41,403 nucleotides of DNA from Pseudacidovorax intermedius (GTDB lineage Bacteria; Pseudomonadota; Gammaproteobacteria; Burkholderiales; Burkholderiaceae_C), in contig NZ_LDSL01000058.1 in NCBI RefSeq assembly GCF_001476815.1, positions 1 to 41,403 of the forward strand. Reading direction: 5' to 3'. The translations under genes were made by a program, and so were the position numbers. The notes below the pieces were generated by a model, which did not search any database, had not been told where the DNA came from, and saw only the letters and a program-made list of their open reading frames with translations. Below, piece by piece: positions 36,601 to 41,403 of the stretch (positions are counted from its first letter, which is position 1; every line of letters begins with the position of its first letter).

Positions 36601-39560
36601 CTGGCAGCCCGACCACCAACGCCTTCAGCAAGGAGGGCGCCGGCACGCTGTTGCTGACGGGTGCCAACACGTACACGGGCAGCACCGCGGTCAACGGCGG
36701 CACGCTGCAGTTGGGCAACGGCGGCACGACGGGAAGCCTGGCCAGCACTGGCGCGAGCATCGCCGGCGGTGCCACGCTCGCCTATTACCGGGCCGATGCG
36801 TCGTACACCGTCCCAGGCACGCTGTCGGGTGCGGGCACGCTGGCGCTGCTGGGTACCGGCGTGGGCGGCGGTACCAGCGTCTACACCCTGGGCAATGCCG
36901 CAGCGACCACGCTGAGCGGCACCATCGCCGTGGGCAGTGGCGCCAAGCTGATGGCGGCCGGCAGCCTGGGCACCGCCACCATCGCGATGGCCGCCTACGG
37001 CACGTTGCACCTGACGGGCGGCACCATGGCCAATGCGGTGCAGGTGCAGGGGGACGGCTGGCGCGATGCCAGCGGCGCCTTTCTGGGCGCGCTGCGCTTC
37101 GAAGGCGGCGCGGTGCTGGCGGGCAATGTCACGCTGACGGGCAACGCACGGCTGGGCGCCTGGAATTCCTACGACAGCGGGACAATCAGCGGGGCCATCT
37201 CGGGCAACTACGGCCTGACGCGCTACACCGGCCAGGGAACGGTGGTGCTCAGCGGCACCAACACCTACGGCGGGGCGACGTCCGTGCTGTCGGGCCAGTT
37301 GGTCGCGGGCAGCAGTTCGGCACTCGGCAGCGCGGCCGCGGGAACCTCGGTGGGCAACGGGGCCACGCTGGCGCTGCAGGACAACATCGCCATCGCCGCC
37401 GAGCCGCTGTCGCTGAGCGGCGCCGGCTATGGCGGCAATGGCCGCCTCTGCGGCACCGGCGCGCTGTGCAATGCGAGCGGCAGCAACGGCTTCGGCGGGC
37501 CCGTCACGCTGGCCACCGCGGCAAGCATCGGGAGCGCCGCAGGCACGCTCACGCTGACAGGGGGTATTGCCGGCGGCACGGGCGGCCCCTTTGCGCTGAG
37601 CTTCGACGGCGCCGGCGCCACGGTGGTGAACAGCGCCATTGCCGCGAGCGTGTCGACGCTGACCAAGACGGGCAGCGGCACGCTCACGTTGGGCGCCGCC
37701 AACAGCTACGCCGGCGCCACCACGGTCAGCGCCGGCAAGCTGGTGACGGGCATCGACCGCGCGCTGCCGACCGGCAGCGCCGCGACGGTGGGCAACGGCG
37801 CGACGTTGAACCTGGCCGGCAGCGCGCAGCGGCTGGCGTCGCTGACGGCGGTGGGCACGGCGACGCTGGACCTGGGCAGCAACGGCACGCTCACGCTGAC
37901 CAGCGGCACCAGCCAGTTGGCGGGCGCCAATGTGCAGGGCAGCGGCCGCATCGTGGTGAACACCGGCGCCACGCTGGTGCTGACCAGTGCGCTCGCCAGC
38001 GCCAACGTCGACGTCGAGCTGGCCGGCGGCACGCTGCAGCTGGGAGCCTATGCCCACCGCATCGGCACGCTGACGGTGTCGGCCAGCAGCAAGCTGGACT
38101 TCGACGCTGCCCAGTCGCGGCTGTGGGCGACCAACCTGGCGATGGCGGCGGGCGGTACCCAATCGCTGTCGGCCACCCATTGGACCCAGGGCACCAACGT
38201 TTTCCAGGCCAACCAAATCAATGGCACCGCCACGACCGCCCGCGACACGCTAGGGCTGGCGCCGCTGAACCGCATCGCCATGGGCAGCTTTGCCACCTCG
38301 GCCACGCTGTGGCGGCCGTCGGGCGCGCCAGTTCCCGACGAGATCACCGCCGGCCTCAGCCCAACGGTAACCGGCATGGTGTTCGACGACGGCGGGGCGC
38401 CCACGGTCGCGGGCAATACCGGCACGCCCAACGACGGCCTGCGTAACGGCGGCGAAGGCGGCGTGGCCGGCGCCACGGTGCGGCTGACGAACTGCGCGTC
38501 AACCGTCTACACCAGCACCACGACCGACGCGAGCGGTGCCTACGCGCTGCGCGTGCCGCTCCAGCAGATGGGCCAGACGCTGTGCGTGGCGGCCGCGCCG
38601 GCGCGGCCCGTGGACGGCACGGCCACCGGCGCCAACGCCAGCGGGACCGTGCTGCCCAGCGGCACGGCCACCACCGTCGGCGGACTGGCCTACACCTACA
38701 CACGCGCCAGTCAGCAGGTGAGCTTCACCGCCCCGGCAGCGGGCGCGCTGGTGCTGAACTTCGGCCGTGTGCCACCGAGCACGCTGACGCCCGCCGCCAG
38801 CAGCCAGCAGAACGCGGCCCATACCCGCGCCGTGCATGCGCACGTCTTCACGCCCGGCACCGGCGGCACCCTGGCGGTGACGCTCGGTGCCACCACCACC
38901 ACGCCCACGCCCGGCCTGCCCGGCTGGTCCGAGATCGCCTACCTGGACCCGGGCTGCACCGGCACCGCCCAGCCCAACGCCCAGCGGCTGTACCCATCCG
39001 GCGCGCCGCTGACCGTCGTCCAGGGCCAAGCCGTGTGCTTCGTGGTGCAGCAGCAGATTCCGGCGCAGGCCGCCAACGGCCATGCAAACGCGGTGCCCGT
39101 CACGGCCACACTGAGCTTCGGCAACGCGTCCCCGGCCCTGTCGGCCACCTACACCGCCACGGACACGACCACCGCCAGCAGTTCCGCGGTGCGCCTGAAC
39201 AAGGAGGTGCGCAACATCACCCAGGGTGGCACCTTCGGCACAACCAACCAGGCCAGGAGCGGCGACGTGCTCGACTACCGCATCACCTACACCAACGCCA
39301 CCACCGGGGTGGTGCGCAATTTCGTGGTCAACGACGCCACGCCGCCCTACACCACCTTCCAGGGCGCGACGGCCGCCAGCACGCCCACGGACCTGGGCAG
39401 TTGCACCAAGGTAACGCCGGCCAACTTGCCGCCCGCACCTACCGCCGGATGCGCGACGAGCCAGGCCGCGGGCGGCAGTGGCCTGCTGCAGTGGCTCTTT
39501 ACCGGGACACTGCCAGCAGGCGCGAGCGGGTCGGTGGGCTATCAGGTGAAGGTGGACTGA
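33603..39560 (+). CDS. Giant PATR-repeat adhesin, tandem paralogue
   Basis: Up to 1985 aa from GTG 33603; GTG 33687 (GCAGG upstream) is an alternative start that leaves a more compact signal peptide. Cleavage is near residue 56 (MPAAHA-G). Residues 57-255 form a galactose-binding/PA14-like jelly-roll candidate (YWYRYRFYLDPAL, LSFYADDSIGAVYVNG), unlike the fimbrial-like tip of the upstream protein. Residues 258-370 are prealbumin/DUF11-like. About five PATR units (for example KEGGGTITLSGANTYTGAT) occupy 376-1570. From 1589 a prealbumin/SdrD-like domain, an Asp-loop-type module and a terminal DUF11 (1862-1985, ending YQVKVD) match the upstream paralogue. No autotransporter barrel, LPXTG or PEP-CTERM motif is present. 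Probably a second adhesin with a different ligand on the same anchoring system. Confidence 0.85.
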   Translation: MKLPSTVGHELSAPTGQGGGSRRICRLNVRWYRRCWSAPLLVLVALAAQMPAAHAGLVPTVGCSSTGYIFNTAYSGNSAGPAKAVGSRDTYWEANTSARDTPAPYTVDESQWTDAYVVGQRPGWASSPFNNADWIAHNADGSSPLPLQRYTYWYRYRFYLDPALDPAVFYMKLSFYADDSIGAVYVNGINQPNASITDDINGNNYGPGRGASMVLDNGWKTGLNEIRVRIADRSYLSGLLVQYDSQSSTICSTSAQVQAITTAGSSSFSYSGTNGVAAQTLTTTGASVAAPGPQQWLAASNQQTTITQIADAPGYRLQAIACTGQAPGASVSYNTTGMASGGVPARSVLFSNAGNGRNVVCRFTNQPVGNGGAYWDGNGTAGDGTVTGGPGSWNATNTNWTDVNGASNAVWAANGVATFTGNGGSVTVSGAQTIGGLYFQGAGYAVSGATLTGGLANNPLTADAGVSAIVGSVLAGGTHGFSKEGGGTITLSGANTYTGATAVNGGTLAITGGSYATSAFAIAANAVMVFNSGTGLMDMPTTTFSGAGTLRKTGTGTLQWGGSAATFSLGAGSAIDVQNGTFTGGSNGNEVWTNNKSALTVAGGATFQTVEAGVMVDALNGAGSVVTGYYPSWPGSGLTVGVNNGGGTFSGVISDGPGVNTATKSLTKTGTGTQMLSGANTYTGTTVVNGGTLLLAAAANTNAINPSSAMTVGTGATLSLGANAAQSLASLDASAGKVDLGSSGALTITGNSSIGTVAGTGTITVTGGTLTLPSGFANPGLSIVLKGGALALGAGQTYSVRALTVDSTVTNAAVDMSSAGTASLSAGTLTLNNALAVTHWTVGTSHVYASGIVGSRARDTVNTAPLNKVTLGSSTASATYWASSTNELLVAGALTYWDGPASNTSAVEGGSGTWDTGSNWTTSSGTPNGVWAGGTSVANFTATPGTVGVTGTRDIGGLNFAPASTASNYLIQNGTLRGNSASNPLTVASGATATIASVLAGSPTTNAFSKEGAGTLLLTGANTYTGSTAVNGGTLQLGNGGTTGSLASTGASIAGGATLAYYRADASYTVPGTLSGAGTLALLGTGVGGGTSVYTLGNAAATTLSGTIAVGSGAKLMAAGSLGTATIAMAAYGTLHLTGGTMANAVQVQGDGWRDASGAFLGALRFEGGAVLAGNVTLTGNARLGAWNSYDSGTISGAISGNYGLTRYTGQGTVVLSGTNTYGGATSVLSGQLVAGSSSALGSAAAGTSVGNGATLALQDNIAIAAEPLSLSGAGYGGNGRLCGTGALCNASGSNGFGGPVTLATAASIGSAAGTLTLTGGIAGGTGGPFALSFDGAGATVVNSAIAASVSTLTKTGSGTLTLGAANSYAGATTVSAGKLVTGIDRALPTGSAATVGNGATLNLAGSAQRLASLTAVGTATLDLGSNGTLTLTSGTSQLAGANVQGSGRIVVNTGATLVLTSALASANVDVELAGGTLQLGAYAHRIGTLTVSASSKLDFDAAQSRLWATNLAMAAGGTQSLSATHWTQGTNVFQANQINGTATTARDTLGLAPLNRIAMGSFATSATLWRPSGAPVPDEITAGLSPTVTGMVFDDGGAPTVAGNTGTPNDGLRNGGEGGVAGATVRLTNCASTVYTSTTTDASGAYALRVPLQQMGQTLCVAAAPARPVDGTATGANASGTVLPSGTATTVGGLAYTYTRASQQVSFTAPAAGALVLNFGRVPPSTLTPAASSQQNAAHTRAVHAHVFTPGTGGTLAVTLGATTTTPTPGLPGWSEIAYLDPGCTGTAQPNAQRLYPSGAPLTVVQGQAVCFVVQQQIPAQAANGHANAVPVTATLSFGNASPALSATYTATDTTTASSSAVRLNKEVRNITQGGTFGTTNQARSGDVLDYRITYTNATTGVVRNFVVNDATPPYTTFQGATAASTPTDLGSCTKVTPANLPPAPTAGCATSQAAGGSGLLQWLFTGTLPAGASGSVGYQVKVD
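35020..35685 (+). repeat. Intergenic duplication block C, copy in second PATR gene
   Basis: Counterpart of 31125-31780 in the upstream paralogue, about 3.9 kb apart. Confidence 0.8.
37910..39560 (+). repeat. Shared 3' block D, copy in second PATR gene
   Basis: Counterpart of 31945-33593, running to the stop codon. Exchange between the two copies would fuse the tip of the first adhesin to the end of the second and delete about 5.96 kb. Confidence 0.85.
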
Positions 39561-39751
39561 CAGGCGCCAGTACACACGCCGCTGCGCCTTCGCCATCAAC
39601 AGTCCGTCCGCACCTACGTCACGACAGGCGTGGGTCTTGTGGGGATTCGCCCGCCATCTATTTAGGGTTGCGGCCGAAAGTGGCCGCTGGACACCACATG
39701 GACGCCCCGTCCGACCGTGGAACGCCTTGCCCCTGCGGCCAGAGGTGCAAC

Positions 39752-39880
39752 ATGATCAACTGGTTTGCCTTCATTCTGGGCGCGATTTCGGGCACGACGC
39801 TGAGTTGCCTGGTGGCCGCGTTGTGCATGACCCGCAGACGCACTGCAGCCGACACGGATGCTGAGCCGCCCCGCCACTAG
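39752..39880 (+). CDS. Small single-pass membrane protein (42 aa)
   Basis: ATG 39752 has AGAGG 6-7 nt upstream. The product begins MINWFAFILGAISG, has one hydrophobic helix (about residues 4-26) and a basic, then acidic tail (MTRRRTAAD...EPPRH). The shape resembles small DUF3789-type membrane proteins, but that is only a pattern match. The stop codon TAG contains the TA into which the IS630 element inserted. Rejoining the flanks after removing the element also gives TAG, so the insertion did not change the protein. The preceding 191 bp (39561-39751) hold no other feature that I can see. Confidence 0.5.
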   Translation: MINWFAFILGAISGTTLSCLVAALCMTRRRTAADTDAEPPRH

Positions 39881-41032
39881 TGTCCTGTCGCAAAAATAAG
39901 TTGCATGGATATTGCATGTGTCCCGGTGCATTGATACCCGGAGGTGACCATGCATGTACGAGCAGATGCAGCCATCGAACTGACGCGGGAACAGCGAGTC
40001 GAACTTGAACGAGTTGCGCGCTCACGGCGTACGCCACAAGCGGTCGCGCTGCGCGCCCGGATCGTTTTGTTGACAGCCGCCGGACTGGGTCCTGGGCAGG
40101 TGGGTGACCAACTCGGTGTTTCGCAACCGACGGTGCGTAAGTGGCGCGCGCGATATGTGGAGGACGGGCTGGCAGGGCTGCGCAGCGAACCACGCCCTGG
40201 TCGCCCGAGATCGCTGGACGATCAACGCGTCGCCGATCTGCTCAACCAGGCGCTGCAGACGCGTCCTGCCAAGCAGACGCACTGGAGCGTGCGCAGCTTT
40301 GCGGCCGAGGCCAATATCAGCAAGGACATGGCGCACCGCCTGTTGCGTGCCGCCAGCATTGCCCCACACCGCTCGCGCAGCTTCAAGCTGTCCAACGACT
40401 CGGCCTTCGTAGAGAAGGTGCGCGACATCACCGGGCTGTACCTGAACCCGCCCGATCACGCGCTGGTGCTGTGCGTGGACGAGAAGAGCCAGATCCAGGC
40501 ATTGGAGCGCACCCAGCCCGTGCTGCCCATGGGGATGGGTTACGTCGAGGGCATCACGCATGACTATGTCCGCCATGGAACGACAACCCTGTTCGCCGCC
40601 CTCGATGTGGCCAATGGGCAAGTGATCTCGCGCGTTCGAGCACAACATCGGCATCAGGAGTTTCTGGACTTCCTGCGGCAGATCGACAAGCAGACGCCGC
40701 CTGAGCTGGATCTGCACCTGATCGTGGACAACTACGTGACGCATAAGCATGCCAAGGTCAAGGCATGGCTTGCGCGCAATCCCCGCGTGCATCTGCACTT
40801 CACGCCCACCTATAGCTCGTGGCTCAACCAGGTCGAACGCTGGTTCGCGCTGATCACCGAGCGGGCCATTCGCCGAAATTCGTTCAACAGTGTGCGCGAG
40901 CTCAAGCAGCAGATCGAGTTGTTCGTGCAGCGTTACAACGCCGACGCCTCGCCGTTCCAATGGGTCGCAACCGCCGATTCAATACTGCAAAAAATCGTAC
41001 GCATTGCGAAACGTATTTCTGCGACAGCACAC
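39880..41032 (+). mobile_element. IS630-family insertion sequence, complete
   Basis: About 1.15 kb bounded by imperfect terminal inverted repeats. The left end (39880-39902) and the reverse complement of the right end (41010-41032) agree at 20 of 23 bases, both carrying CTGTCGCA. TA flanks both ends (39878-39879 and 41033-41034), the target duplication of this family. It encodes one transposase. The element sits between the 42-aa gene and an IS481-type transposase end. Confidence 0.9.
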
Positions 41033-41035
41033 TAG
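39950..41035 (+). CDS. IS630-family transposase
   Basis: A 361-aa DDE transposase. The start at ATG 39950 is preferred over GTG 39944 because GGAGGT lies 4 nt before it. The N-terminal region (about 10-80) is a helix-turn-helix (GPGQVGDQLGVSQPTVRKWRARY) followed by a second Arg/Pro-rich DNA-binding part. The catalytic residues appear to be D177 (CVDEKSQ), D260 (LIVDNYVTHK) and E296 (WLNQVERWF), with 35 residues between the last two. The frame is intact, so the element may be active. The stop codon is TAG, whose TA is the target duplication and whose G is flanking DNA, so the stop depends on the insertion site. Confidence 0.93.
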   Translation: MHVRADAAIELTREQRVELERVARSRRTPQAVALRARIVLLTAAGLGPGQVGDQLGVSQPTVRKWRARYVEDGLAGLRSEPRPGRPRSLDDQRVADLLNQALQTRPAKQTHWSVRSFAAEANISKDMAHRLLRAASIAPHRSRSFKLSNDSAFVEKVRDITGLYLNPPDHALVLCVDEKSQIQALERTQPVLPMGMGYVEGITHDYVRHGTTTLFAALDVANGQVISRVRAQHRHQEFLDFLRQIDKQTPPELDLHLIVDNYVTHKHAKVKAWLARNPRVHLHFTPTYSSWLNQVERWFALITERAIRRNSFNSVRELKQQIELFVQRYNADASPFQWVATADSILQKIVRIAKRISATAH

Positions 41036-41036
41036 A
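41031..41036. other. Probable IS481 target site (NCTAGN), split by IS630
   Basis: ACTAGA here matches the NCTAGN target known for Bordetella IS481. TGTCGAG at 41037 would be the IS481 terminus. The matching left half ACTA is at 39876-39879, so IS630 inserted into the TA of this site after IS481 arrived. Confidence 0.45.
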
Positions 41037-41403
41037 TGTCGAGTTGCAATAGGTTGTTCCCACAAAGGCGGGAGGCTGGGGGGTTGTGCCCCAGAGCGCA
41101 GTGCGGGCGCTCGCAGTTGTAGTAGCGCAGGAAAGCTGGCAGCCAAGCGGTGCGCTCGGCACTGTTGGCCCAGGTGCGTCCATAGGCCCATTCGCGCAGA
41201 CAGGTCTGAATGAAACGCTCGGCCTTGCCGTTGGTCTGGGGGCGGTAAGGCCGGGTGAAGGTGTGCTTGATGCCCAGCGCCTGACTGGTCTTGGCGAACA
41301 GCCGCGAGCGATACGCCGAGCCGTTGTCGGTGATCAGCCGCTTGATCTTCACACCCAACTGCTCGTAATGCGCCACGGCCGCCAGCAGGAAGCTCACCGC
41401 CGA
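41032..41403 (-). CDS. IS481-family transposase (partial, C-terminal)
   Basis: The last 123 residues of an integrase-type (DDE) transposase; the frame is open to the right edge of the window. Visible catalytic parts are the Asp in RLITDNGSAYRS and the Glu in QTNGKAERFIQ, about 35 residues apart as in rve-core transposases. It is followed by the typical ending YYNCERPHCALGHNPPASRL. The stop TAG is read on the minus strand from the same CTAG that provides the IS630 transposase stop on the plus strand. The start and the distal end of the element lie outside the window. Confidence 0.88.
   Translation of the reverse strand, partial: SAVSFLLAAVAHYEQLGVKIKRLITDNGSAYRSRLFAKTSQALGIKHTFTRPYRPQTNGKAERFIQTCLREWAYGRTWANSAERTAWLPAFLRYYNCERPHCALGHNPPASRLCGNNLLQLDI
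41037..41403 (-). mobile_element. IS481-family element (partial)
   Basis: The element probably begins at TGTCGAG (41037), directly after the CTAG target, and extends beyond the window. The other inverted repeat is not visible, so the exact end is inferred from the TGT start and the transposase reading frame. Confidence 0.55.

Noticed and set aside
26473-38330. Repetitive DNA as a CRISPR array or satellite
   Set aside because: Repeats are coding, diverged, in frame and of variable spacing; they encode PATR protein motifs.
38340-39560. LPXTG, PEP-CTERM or autotransporter barrel at the ends of the PATR proteins
   Set aside because: No C-terminal hydrophobic helix with basic tail and no terminal aromatic beta-signal are present; both proteins stop at the last DUF11 strand.

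Overview
The window is uniformly GC-rich bacterial chromosome. Gene content (a CheB methylesterase, an EAL/HDOD protein, an NtrC-type two-component pair, IS630 and IS481 elements) fits a betaproteobacterium, most likely a Comamonadaceae/Burkholderiales member. That placement is inferred from the style of the genes, not from a marker gene.

Left part (1-13135): the end of a cheB gene and an EAL/HDOD signalling gene run rightward. A long leftward series follows, in transcription order: sensor kinase (start 11331), sigma-54-dependent response regulator (9898), an exported protein with two OB-like modules (8384), a smaller protein with the same two-module plan (7435), an MFS transporter (6866), a YdeP-type molybdopterin oxidoreductase (5480) and a catalase-family haem protein (3067, overlapping the previous gene). 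A close match to a sigma-54 promoter and a 13-bp palindrome lie between the regulator and the first OB-like gene. This suggests the regulator drives the stress/transport operon beside it. Divergent from the kinase is a membrane glycosyltransferase carrying eight tandem GGCTCT units.

Middle (13136-39560): an 844-bp, locally AT-richer intergenic region with a duplicated promoter-like element leads into five rightward genes for exported proteins. They are a 190-aa single-DUF11-like protein, a 1017-aa multi-domain DUF11 protein, a 2513-aa protein with DUF11 and prealbumin-like domains ending in a probable outer-membrane beta-barrel, and two giant tandem paralogues (about 2604 and 1985 aa) built from autotransporter-associated beta-strand (PATR) repeats. 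The giants have different putative adhesive N-terminal domains but nearly the same C-terminal half-kilobase-plus module. No classical autotransporter barrel follows the PATR repeats. The giants and the 1017-aa protein instead end in the same pair of domains: an Asp-rich-loop module and a terminal DUF11 finishing in Q-V-x-(V/I)-D. I read this as a candidate surface-assembly system in which the large barrel protein anchors or exports the others. It is the most interesting content of the window.

Right end (39561-41403): a 42-aa single-pass membrane protein, a complete IS630-family element with visible inverted repeats and TA target duplication, and the 3' end of an IS481-family transposase that leaves the window. 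The IS630 copy sits inside the CTAG that appears to be the IS481 target site, so the two insertions are nested.
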